The translations under genes were made by a program, and so were the position numbers. Shown here piece after piece: positions 6,009 through 12,248 of a stretch of DNA of 12,248 bases. The stretch spans positions 1 to 12,248 of the forward strand of contig CAMWXM010000068.1 in the NCBI GenBank assembly GCA_947178195.1. The letters run 5' to 3'. Under the pieces are notes generated by a model. The model made no database searches and was not told the DNA's origin. It saw only the letters and a program-made list of their open reading frames with translations. Source of the stretch: an uncultured Ruminococcus sp. Lineage in GTDB: Bacteria > Bacillota > Clostridia > Oscillospirales > Ruminococcaceae. Within the stretch, counting starts at the first letter, position 1, and every line of letters starts with the position of its first letter.

Positions 6009-8066
6009 TCAATCCTGAATATTTTCAGCAATAACCTCGGCAACAAGATTAGCCGGAAGCTGTTCATATCTTAAAAAGTCAAAAGTAAAGCTGCCCATAC
6101 CTCTTGTGACTTGTCTTAGATACATTGTAAAGCTATGCATTTCCCTTATAGGAACTTCGGCTGAAATTTCTGTCATGCCTTCTTCGGTAGGCTCCATTCC
6201 CAAAACTCTGCCTCTTCTCTTGTTAAGCTCGCCCATAACATCTCCGGTATTTTCGTCCGGTACATTTACCTTTAAATCGCCTATAGGTTCAAGCATTACC
6301 GGTTCAGCCTGCTTCAGTCCTTCTTTATAGGCAAGAGAAGCGGCAGTTTTGAACGCCATTTCCGACGAATCTACCGGATGATATGAACCGTCTACAAGAA
6401 TAGCTTTAAGACCTACTACGGGACAGCCGGCAAGAACTCCTTTTTTTACTGCGTCCTGCAATCCTTTTTCAACGGCAGGGAAGTAGTTTTTCGGCACAGC
6501 TCCACCGAATACCTTTTCTTCAAAAACAAGCGAATCGCTGACACACGGTTCAAACTCGATCCATACGTGACCATACTGACCGTGGCCGCCAGTCTGTTTT
6601 TTATATTTTCCTTCAGCCTTGACTTTTTTGCGTATAGTTTCCTTATATGCGATTTTGGGTTCGTTAAGACCAATATCAACGCCAAATTTATTTTTAAGCT
6701 TTGCGGCGGTAACTTCGAGGTGCTGTTCTCCAAGACCGCTCAGTACCTGTTCCTTTGTGCTTTCATTCTGTTCATATGTAAGAGTTTTATCCTCTTCTAA
6801 AATACGGCTGATGCCCGAGGAAATTTTGCTTTCATCTCCCTGTGCGGAGGTAACTGTCATAGAGTAGCATGCAAAAGGAAGCTCAGCTTTTTCAAATATC
6901 ACCTTTCGGTCAGGAGCACACAGTGTGTCTCCGGTAGAAGCGTTTATTTTTACAGCAACAACGATATCTCCTGCCGCAGCCTGAGAGGTTTCCGTCTGCT
7001 GCTTGCCATTCATGAAATAAAGTTTTCCTATTTTTTCGTTTTCTTCTGAAGCAGAATTGTAAACGGAGGAATCTGTTTTCAAAATGCCTGACATAACCTT
7101 TATATATGACATTTTTCCAACAAACGGGTCTGCTACCGTTTTAAATACGTATGCCGAAAGCGGCTGGGTATCATCGCATTTTATCTCAACGGTATCGTCT
7201 CCTGATATTGCTTCAATCGGGTCTGCTTCGTCCGATGAGGGGATAAGCAGCTCTATTTCCTTTAAAAGCATGTCGATACCTGTAAGATCGGTTGCCGAAG
7301 CGCATACGACAGGAGTAATAATACCCTTGTTCATTCCGTTGTGTATACCGTCTATAAGCTCCTTTTGTGTAAAAGGTTCGCCCTCGAAGAATTTTTCCAT
7401 AAGCTCATCGTCTGTTTCAGCCACAGCCTCGCTTACAGCTTCTCTTAAACCATCGATACGATAGGTCATTTTCTCAATTTTTTCAGCTTCAGGAAGATCG
7501 GTTTCAATGGTATTTCCCTTGCCGTCATATTTATAAGCCTTCATTTCAATAAGATTGACATATGAAACAATAGTCTCGTTTTCGATTACCGGAACAACAA
7601 CGGGACATACCGTCGGACCGAAAACTGTTTTAAGCTCGGTAAGCACGTTATAGAAATTAGCATTTTCATCGTCGATTTTTGTTATAACAAACATTTTTGA
7701 TTTTTTTTGCTTCACAGCTTCCTTGTAAGCCTTTTTTGTACCTACTTTGACACCTGATTTTGCAGAAACTGTTATCATAACAGTATCGGCTGCGCTGATA
7801 CCTTGGATCATCTCTCCGGCAAAATCAAACAGACCGGGAGTATCAATAAGATTGACCTTGCTGTTTTCATACTCAAAAGCTGCTACTGCGGTATTGATCG
7901 AGACCTTTCTTTTGATTTCTTCAGCGTCAAAGTCCAGGACAGAAGTGCCGTCAGCTGTTTTGCCAAGCCTGTCGGTTGCTCCTGCTTTAAACAGAAGAGC
8001 TTCCGCAAGAGATGTTTTACCGGAACCGTTATGTCCTGCAATGGTAATATTTTTTATATGTTTCAT
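6009..8066 (-). CDS. Elongation factor G paralogue, EF-G2-like translational GTPase
   Basis: The 685-residue protein has the full EF-G layout: G domain (1-280), beta-barrel domain II (about 300-385), domain III, domain IV (about 475-590, with GGHGQYGHVW and the tip loop DGSYHPVDSSE) and domain V with RRGRVLGME. It belongs to the EF-G-like branch that coexists with canonical FusA, not to FusA itself, whose P-loop reads AHIDAGKTT. Here the P-loop is GHNGSGKTS (11-19), switch I reads RKVSI where FusA has RGITI, G3 is intact DTPG (75-78), and G4 is TKID (129-132) instead of NKxD. Weakened or altered nucleotide use is therefore possible. A Bacteroides EF-G paralogue is reported to support translocation without GTP hydrolysis; whether this one does is inference. 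AAAGGAG (8083 to 8077) lies 10 bases before the start. It is monocistronic, with its own promoter and terminator. Confidence 0.92.
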   Translation of the reverse strand: MKHIKNITIAGHNGSGKTSLAEALLFKAGATDRLGKTADGTSVLDFDAEEIKRKVSINTAVAAFEYENSKVNLIDTPGLFDFAGEMIQGISAADTVMITVSAKSGVKVGTKKAYKEAVKQKKSKMFVITKIDDENANFYNVLTELKTVFGPTVCPVVVPVIENETIVSYVNLIEMKAYKYDGKGNTIETDLPEAEKIEKMTYRIDGLREAVSEAVAETDDELMEKFFEGEPFTQKELIDGIHNGMNKGIITPVVCASATDLTGIDMLLKEIELLIPSSDEADPIEAISGDDTVEIKCDDTQPLSAYVFKTVADPFVGKMSYIKVMSGILKTDSSVYNSASEENEKIGKLYFMNGKQQTETSQAAAGDIVVAVKINASTGDTLCAPDRKVIFEKAELPFACYSMTVTSAQGDESKISSGISRILEEDKTLTYEQNESTKEQVLSGLGEQHLEVTAAKLKNKFGVDIGLNEPKIAYKETIRKKVKAEGKYKKQTGGHGQYGHVWIEFEPCVSDSLVFEEKVFGGAVPKNYFPAVEKGLQDAVKKGVLAGCPVVGLKAILVDGSYHPVDSSEMAFKTAASLAYKEGLKQAEPVMLEPIGDLKVNVPDENTGDVMGELNKRRGRVLGMEPTEEGMTEISAEVPIREMHSFTMYLRQVTRGMGSFTFDFLRYEQLPANLVAEVIAENIQD

Positions 8067-8104
8067 GGTGAATACGCTCCTTTTGTCTTTTTTAAACTAT
8101 ATAA

Positions 8105-8133
8105 ATTATACAAGATTTTATATAATTTTTCAA
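8105..8133 (-). promoter_or_regulatory. Promoter of the EF-G paralogue
   Basis: On the minus strand TTGAAA (8133 to 8128) is followed after 17 bases by a perfect TATAAT (8110 to 8105). Transcription would start near 8098, giving a leader of about 32 bases that carries AAAGGAG. The -35 box differs from consensus at one position and there is no extended -10. Confidence 0.7.
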
Positions 8134-8181
8134 CCTTTAGAAAAACATTCTGCATATTTTATTAAAATCAAGTTTTGGATT

Positions 8182-8196
8182 TGTGCAATTTGCACA
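8182..8196. promoter_or_regulatory. 15-base inverted repeat, candidate operator
   Basis: TGTGCAA-T-TTGCACA is a perfect inverted repeat with seven-base arms and a one-base centre. It lies between the two divergent promoters, about 49 bases upstream of the leftward -35 box and about 47 upstream of the rightward one. The size and symmetry suit a dimeric regulator. No known regulator motif is recognised with certainty. Confidence 0.5.
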
Positions 8197-8197
8197 T

Positions 8198-8221
8198 AAA
8201 ATAAAAAATATTTTTTATTTT
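8198..8221. repeat. 24-base perfect A/T palindrome
   Basis: Two A/T-only arms of 12 bases (AAAATAAAAAAT and ATTTTTTATTTT) meet without a gap and are exact reverse complements. The site starts one base after the TGTGCAA repeat, and TTGCA motifs flank it on both sides (8190-8194 and 8220-8224). It could be a bent or easily melted segment, or part of a compound protein-binding site. A/T-only palindromes also arise by chance in such DNA. Confidence 0.45.
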
Positions 8222-8242
8222 GCAACAAAAAATCAAAAATTA

Positions 8243-8271
8243 TTTACATTTTTCGTCATGCATGATATAAT
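8243..8271 (+). promoter_or_regulatory. Promoter of the comM-like/rodA-like/hydE operon
   Basis: TTTACA (8243-8248), a 17-base spacer and a perfect TATAAT (8266-8271) with TGA before it (extended -10) form a good sigma-A promoter. The last ten spacer bases, TCATGCATGA (8256-8265), are a perfect palindrome touching the -10 box, so a bound protein would block RNA polymerase. The start near 8278 gives an unusually long leader of about 112 bases. Confidence 0.75.
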
Positions 8272-8389
8272 ATTAATATAGTTTTCTTTGAAATCCTGTA
8301 TCAATAAGAAAATTATGCCTAAAAAGATGCACAGTATTTCTTGTGAAAACAAGTTATGAGCTTTTTTCATTTGCGTCAGGAGGAAAAAT

Positions 8390-9922
8390 ATGTTTGCTAA
8401 AATCAATAGCTTAGGTCTTTTCGGACTGAACGCCTTTAATGTTGATGTTGAAATAGATATAAGCAGGGGGATACCTGCATTTGAGATTGTCGGTCTGCCC
8501 GACCTTGTGGTAAAGGAGAGCAGAGAAAGAATAAAAGCTTCTATGAGAAGCGCAGATATAGAATTTCCCGTGGCAAGAGTTATGGTAAACCTTGCTCCTG
8601 CCGGAACAAGAAAAAGCGGTTCTGTACATGATATTGCTATATTGGTAGCCGTATTAAAAGCTGCGGAATATATAAAAGACGACCTTGACGATTATTGCTT
8701 TATTGGAGAACTTTCCTTAAACGGACAGATAAGAGCCGTAGAGGGAGCGCTTCCGATGACGCTGCTGGCAAAGGAATCGGGATTCAAGGGGGTTTTTGTT
8801 CCAAAGCCAAATGCTTTTGAAGCGTCAGTGGTGGAAGGCATAGATATTTACGGTGCGGATTCCGTTTCAGATATACTGGAGCATTTCATCGGAAGGCGAA
8901 AGATACCCAAGCAGGAAAAATTCACACCTCAAAAAAAGCATTCGCTTATGAATCTGGATTTTGCCGATGTAAAGGGACAGAAAACTGCTAAAAAGGCTCT
9001 TGAAATTGCTGCGGCAGGAGGACATAATGCCATATTGATAGGAACTCCCGGAAGTGGAAAAAGCATGCTTGCTAAAAGAATGCCTTCTATACTGCCGGAC
9101 ATGACTTTTGAGGAATCTATAGAAACTACAAAGATACACTCCATTTCCGGTATGCTTGACCCAGAATCTCCGCTGGTGACTGTTCGTCCGTTCAGGACTC
9201 CCCATCACACCATCTCGTCGTCAGGACTTGCAGGAGGCGGCTCGATACCAAGACCGGGAGAAATATCCCTTGCCCATAACGGATTGTTGTTTCTGGACGA
9301 GCTGGCTGAATTTGATAGAAAAACCCTTGAAATATTAAGGCAGCCTCTTGAGGACGGAAAGGTCACTATTTCAAGGGCTGCGGGAACGGTTACATATCCT
9401 GCGTCGATAATGCTTATTGCGGCAATGAATCCGTGCCCGTGCGGATATTACGGACACCCCAGCGGCAAATGCAGATGTACTCAAAAACAGGTTGCGGCAT
9501 ATTTATCAAAAATTTCAGGGCCTTTGCTGGACAGATTTGATCTGCATATCGAGGCTGCGCCTGTGGAATATCAGGATTTGTCCTCAGAAGCAAAAGAGGA
9601 ATCATCGGAATCTATCAGAAAAAGGGTCACTGCCGCAAGAAATATACAAAATGAACGCTTTAAAAACAGCAGTATAAATTGCAATGCCAATATAACTCCC
9701 GATAAGCTACGGGAATACTGCGTCATGAGTAAAAGCGCTGATAAATTTATCGGAAACGCATTTGACAAGCTGGGACTTTCAGCAAGAGCCTATGACAGAA
9801 TATTAAAGGTTGCAAGGACGATCGCCGACCTTGCAGCCAGCGAAATAATAGAAAAAGCACATATTTCAGCCGCAATACAATTCCGCAGTCTCGACAGAAA
9901 ATACTGGAATACCGGCTGCTGA
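8390..9922 (+). CDS. YifB/ComM family AAA+ ATPase (Mg-chelatase-like)
   Basis: The 510-residue length and layout fit this family. An N-terminal domain (about 1-170) of Lon/S5-like fold includes PAGTRKSGS (70-78). The AAA+ core follows with Walker A GTPGSGKS (218-225), PHHTIS (271-276), Walker B LLFLDEL (299-305) and DRFDLHIE (381-388). A four-cysteine cluster, MNPCPCG...CRC (Cys349, 351, 361, 363), is a hallmark and probably binds metal. A C-terminal helical Mg-chelatase domain includes LSARAYDRILKVARTIADL. In naturally competent bacteria ComM is a hexameric helicase that promotes branch migration when transformed DNA is integrated; in others the role is unclear. It lacks the other subunits of a chelatase and is not one. 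AGGAGG lies 6 bases before the start. It is the first gene of a four-gene run. Confidence 0.93.
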   Translation: MFAKINSLGLFGLNAFNVDVEIDISRGIPAFEIVGLPDLVVKESRERIKASMRSADIEFPVARVMVNLAPAGTRKSGSVHDIAILVAVLKAAEYIKDDLDDYCFIGELSLNGQIRAVEGALPMTLLAKESGFKGVFVPKPNAFEASVVEGIDIYGADSVSDILEHFIGRRKIPKQEKFTPQKKHSLMNLDFADVKGQKTAKKALEIAAAGGHNAILIGTPGSGKSMLAKRMPSILPDMTFEESIETTKIHSISGMLDPESPLVTVRPFRTPHHTISSSGLAGGGSIPRPGEISLAHNGLLFLDELAEFDRKTLEILRQPLEDGKVTISRAAGTVTYPASIMLIAAMNPCPCGYYGHPSGKCRCTQKQVAAYLSKISGPLLDRFDLHIEAAPVEYQDLSSEAKEESSESIRKRVTAARNIQNERFKNSSINCNANITPDKLREYCVMSKSADKFIGNAFDKLGLSARAYDRILKVARTIADLAASEIIEKAHISAAIQFRSLDRKYWNTGC

Positions 9923-9951
9923 CCATTGGTAACAAAGAAGGGTTTTGACAT

Positions 9952-11091
9952 ATGAAAGTATTATTAAAAAAAATATTGAAATATTATCATCGGCTGGACA
10001 AGCCACTGCTTATGGTAGTTAGCTTATGTGCCGCATTCAGCGTAGTGCTTCTGTATTCTCTTTATGCCACAAAAACCGGAGAGACCTCTGCAAACGTTTA
10101 TATTACTCAGTTGATATCAATGATACTGGGAATTGCAGTTGCGCTTTTTATTGCTTCTATAGATTACCATAGTCTTGCAAGGCTATGGATATTGTATGTA
10201 CCTGCGGCGCTGGTGCTGGTCGGACTGACCTTCACATCTCTTGGGGTACAGAGAGCCGGGGCTGACGATAGAGCCTGGCTTAATCTGGGGTTTACAACCA
10301 TTCAGCCTTCGGAATTTTTAAAGCTTTCGTTTATACTGAGCTTTTCCTATCATCTTCATAAGGATGCGGAAAATATAAATCATCCTCTGCATCTTCTGTT
10401 TATTATTATTCATGGAGCTATTCATGTGGGAATTGTCGCTATGCAGGGCGACTATGGTACGGCTATCGTATTTTTAATGATGTTTGTGGTAATGCTTTTT
10501 TCGGCAGGGCTTTCAATAAAATATATTATTTTAGCTATTGCCGCCGCCATTCCGGGGGGATATTTGCTGTGGAATTACGGACTTCAGTCGCTGCATAAAA
10601 AGCGTATTATGGTGCTTCTCGAACCGGGAACAGACCCTATGGGACTTGAATATCAGCAAAATTTGGGACTGGCTGCATTAGGGTCGGGAAAGATTTTTGG
10701 AAAGGGTCTTTTCAGTGATGATTATGTTGAAGTACCTGAAATTTACAACGACTTTATATTTGCCCATATCGGTCAGACGGTGGGATTTGTGGGAGCAATC
10801 ATAGTGATAGTGTTGCTGGCTTATATATGCATTAAGATTTTAAACGACAGTCGTAATACTATGGATCTTATGGGCAAGCTTATATGTATGGGAACTTTCG
10901 CTATGCTGTTTACACATTGCTTTATGAATATTGGAATGGTTTTAAAGGTCATGCCGGTTATCGGTATCCCACTTCCGTTTTTCAGCGGAGGAGGTACGGC
11001 TTTGCTTTGTATGTATGCGGCAATCGGACTTGTTTTAAACTGCTATGCCCATAATGAAAAGCGATACAGAATGTTTTATGATTATGAATAA
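9952..11091 (+). CDS. RodA/FtsW-family (SEDS) peptidoglycan glycosyltransferase
   Basis: SEDS proteins polymerise glycan strands from lipid II in the plasma membrane, paired with a class B penicillin-binding protein. About ten membrane helices can be placed (near 19-38, 49-69, 76-98, 121-134, 147-163, 170-186, 188-207, 280-296, 308-328, 346-364). Family motifs are NLGFTTIQPSEFLKL (111-125), GDYGTA (166-171), EYQQNLGLAALGSG (233-246) and IGIPLPFFSGGG (337-348). The expected catalytic aspartate is Asp267 in YNDFIFAHIG, in the large loop before helix eight. The 379-residue length favours RodA over FtsW, but SpoVE-type roles are possible. Two positions look odd: GQT where the family usually has GEE after DFIFA, and SGGG where SYGG is usual. 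GAAGGG (9937-9942) serves as ribosome site, 29 bases after the ComM-like gene. No partner penicillin-binding protein is nearby. Confidence 0.93.
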   Translation: MKVLLKKILKYYHRLDKPLLMVVSLCAAFSVVLLYSLYATKTGETSANVYITQLISMILGIAVALFIASIDYHSLARLWILYVPAALVLVGLTFTSLGVQRAGADDRAWLNLGFTTIQPSEFLKLSFILSFSYHLHKDAENINHPLHLLFIIIHGAIHVGIVAMQGDYGTAIVFLMMFVVMLFSAGLSIKYIILAIAAAIPGGYLLWNYGLQSLHKKRIMVLLEPGTDPMGLEYQQNLGLAALGSGKIFGKGLFSDDYVEVPEIYNDFIFAHIGQTVGFVGAIIVIVLLAYICIKILNDSRNTMDLMGKLICMGTFAMLFTHCFMNIGMVLKVMPVIGIPLPFFSGGGTALLCMYAAIGLVLNCYAHNEKRYRMFYDYE

Positions 11092-11100
11092 GGAAATTTT

Positions 11101-12138
11101 ATGGATATAAAAAATCTCATAGATAATATTGCAGAAAAGCATAAGGCTTCTGCAGATGAATTGCTGACAATTTTAAAAAATGACTCTGAGGACGAGTATT
11201 TGTTTCACAAAGCCGACCAAGTAAGACGTATCGCTTATGGCGGGGAGGTTTATATAAGAGGTCTTATTGAGTTTTCAAACTACTGTAAAAACGATTGTCT
11301 GTACTGTGGAATCCGCCGTGACAACAGGTGTGCTCAACGCTACAGACTGTCGGAGGAGGAAATTTATAGCTGCTGCCATACCGGCTATGAGCTGGGCTTC
11401 AGAACCTTTGTAATGCAGTCAGGGGAAGATCCTTTCTATACCGATGACAGGCTATGCGGAATTATAAAAAATATAAAAAAGAAATATCCAGACTGTGCGG
11501 TTACTCTTTCGCTTGGTGAAAGAAACGAGGAAAGCTATAAAAAATTATTTGACGCAGGTGCAGACAGGTATCTTCTGCGGCATGAAACGGCGTCAAAGGA
11601 ACATTATCAAAAGCTTCACCCTCCTGAAATGTCCTATGAAAACAGAATGGACTGTCTTAAAATTTTAAAGAAGATCGGCTATCAGACCGGAGCGGGTTTT
11701 ATGGTAGGTTCTCCATATCAGACCTATGAAAATATTGTAAGGGATCTGCTTTTTATTTCTGATTTCAAACCGGAAATGGTTGGTATAGGACCTTTTATTT
11801 CACATAAGGATACCCCATTCAAGGATTTTGATAACGGTACTCTGAGAGATACTCTTGCGGCAGTGGCATTGACAAGACTGTTGCTTCCCAACGGACTTAT
11901 TCCTGCAACTACCGCTCTGGGAACTATTTCTCCCGAGGGCAGAGAGCTTGGATTGAAAGCCGGAGCAAACGTTGTAATGCCAAATCTTTCACCTACAGAT
12001 TATCGGAAGCTTTATTCCCTTTATGATAACAAAATATGTACAGGAGACGAATCGGCGCAGTGTATAAAATACCTGGCAGCTCGTGTAAGCTCGGCAGGAT
12101 ATAAAATAGTAACCGATAGAGGTGACTGGCATGGCTGA
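11101..12138 (+). CDS. hydE: [FeFe]-hydrogenase H-cluster radical SAM maturase HydE
   Basis: HydE is a cytoplasmic radical SAM enzyme acting with HydG and HydF to build the diiron part of the hydrogenase H-cluster. The CxxxCxxC triad for the [4Fe-4S] cluster is Cys62, Cys66 and Cys69, followed by GIRRDN. Sections closely matching my memory of Thermotoga HydE are MQSGEDPF (105-112), VTLSLGE (134-140), ADRYLLRHETA (154-164), MVGIGPFI (226-233) and IPATTALGT (267-275). These separate it from BioB and from PylB-type proteins. Of the three extra cysteines that hold a second cluster in Thermotoga HydE, Cys313 and Cys321 align but the third is Tyr324; that cluster is dispensable in known enzymes. 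AAGGAA (11090-11095) overlaps the stop of the rodA-like gene, only 9 bases upstream. hydF, hydG and hydrogenase genes are not in view. Confidence 0.95.
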   Translation: MDIKNLIDNIAEKHKASADELLTILKNDSEDEYLFHKADQVRRIAYGGEVYIRGLIEFSNYCKNDCLYCGIRRDNRCAQRYRLSEEEIYSCCHTGYELGFRTFVMQSGEDPFYTDDRLCGIIKNIKKKYPDCAVTLSLGERNEESYKKLFDAGADRYLLRHETASKEHYQKLHPPEMSYENRMDCLKILKKIGYQTGAGFMVGSPYQTYENIVRDLLFISDFKPEMVGIGPFISHKDTPFKDFDNGTLRDTLAAVALTRLLLPNGLIPATTALGTISPEGRELGLKAGANVVMPNLSPTDYRKLYSLYDNKICTGDESAQCIKYLAARVSSAGYKIVTDRGDWHG

Positions 12139-12248
12139 CATTTTTTCAAGAACAAGGCTTCTAATCGGCGAAGATGGACTTGGAAAGCTTAAAAATTCAT
12201 CTGTCGCCGTGTTCGGCATAGGCGGCGTAGGGTCGTATACGGTAGAGG
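12131..12248 (+). CDS. tcdA: TcdA-type tRNA threonylcarbamoyladenosine dehydratase, partial (cut by window end)
   Basis: Only the first 39 codons are present. The N-terminus FSRTRLLIGEDGLGKL (5-20) followed by VAVFGIGGVGS (25-35) is typical of the E1/ThiF-fold family, with GIGGVGS as the nucleotide-binding glycine loop. The 'FsRt..l.G..gl.kL' opening fits TcdA (CsdL/YgdL), which uses ATP to cyclise t6A at position 37 of ANN-decoding tRNAs. ThiF, MoeB or another E1-like protein cannot be excluded without the rest. The ATG lies inside the end of hydE and overlaps it by 8 bases, so translation is probably coupled. The ribosome site would be GAGGTGA (12119-12125) within hydE. Confidence 0.8.
   Translation, partial: MADIFSRTRLLIGEDGLGKLKNSSVAVFGIGGVGSYTVE

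Larger units (their letters stand above)
8067..8389. other. 323-base divergent control region
   Basis: This is the only gap over 300 bases. From left to right it holds the Shine-Dalgarno and promoter of the leftward EF-G paralogue, a 15-base inverted repeat, a 24-base A/T palindrome, the promoter for the rightward genes, and a long leader (about 8278-8389) ending in AGGAGG (8378-8383). The leader contains a small CTTGT-GAAA-ACAAG hairpin (8340-8353). I recognise no riboswitch, small RNA or T-box here. Confidence 0.7.

Noticed and set aside
7084..7464. 126-codon open frame on the plus strand
   Set aside because: Serine-rich translation antisense to the EF-G paralogue, typical of a shadow frame.
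7747..8199. 150-codon open frame on the plus strand (and a 120-codon one at 7803-8165)
   Set aside because: Both are antisense to the 5' part of the EF-G paralogue, run into its promoter, and lack a ribosome site; they reflect the codon bias of the real gene.
8315..8359. 14-codon frame in the comM-like leader (MPKKMHSISCENKL), possible leader peptide
   Set aside because: There is no Shine-Dalgarno before it and no run of regulatory codons; chance occurrence is likely.
9945..9950. TTGACA just before the rodA-like gene, possible internal promoter
   Set aside because: No -10 box follows at 16-18 bases; the sequence there is an A run inside the coding region.
1..12248. Search for CRISPR arrays, tRNA or rRNA genes, insertion sequences, phage or toxin-antitoxin modules
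   Set aside because: No direct-repeat array, cloverleaf, transposase or integrase was seen. The RHH protein has no small toxin gene beside it, so it is not called an antitoxin.

Overview
The window looks like chromosomal DNA of a low-GC, anaerobic Clostridia-type Firmicute; a gut Ruminococcaceae/Oscillospirales relative is my best guess. The reasons are AT-rich spacers, strong AGGAGG-type ribosome binding sites, consensus sigma-A promoters, and a HydE maturase, which implies an [FeFe]-hydrogenase and anaerobic metabolism. I see no rRNA, tRNA, CRISPR array, insertion sequence or phage gene. This is ordinary, well-kept core DNA with several odd gene partnerships.

Left block (1-4822, rightward). 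Two perfect sigma-A promoters point away from each other in the first 140 bases. One fires left out of the window. The other fires right into a three-gene run: a 216-residue ribbon-helix-helix protein of unknown role, a 437-residue membrane protein with two zinc ribbons (possibly Tim44-like), and the disaggregase ClpB. No terminator separates them, and clpB has no visible CIRCE or tandem CtsR operator. The run ends at a long hairpin.

Middle (4823-8066). A stand-alone DAHP synthase gene (first step of aromatic amino acid synthesis) has its own perfect promoter. It converges on a leftward gene for an EF-G paralogue of the EF-G2 type whose GTPase motifs are partly degenerate. One bidirectional terminator serves both.

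Divergent control region (8067-8389). This 323-base AT-rich region holds a promoter for the EF-G paralogue, a promoter for the rightward genes, and three palindromes, two between the promoters and one inside the rightward promoter's spacer.

Right block (8390-12248, rightward). A tight run encodes a YifB/ComM AAA+ ATPase, a RodA/FtsW-type cell wall glycosyltransferase, the hydrogenase maturase HydE, and the first 39 codons of a TcdA-type tRNA dehydratase cut by the window edge. Gaps are 29 and 9 bases, then an 8-base overlap. These genes have no obvious shared pathway, so the link may be growth-rate co-expression.

The strongest candidates for something undescribed are the RHH / zinc-ribbon membrane protein / ClpB operon, and the EF-G paralogue with altered nucleotide-binding motifs.
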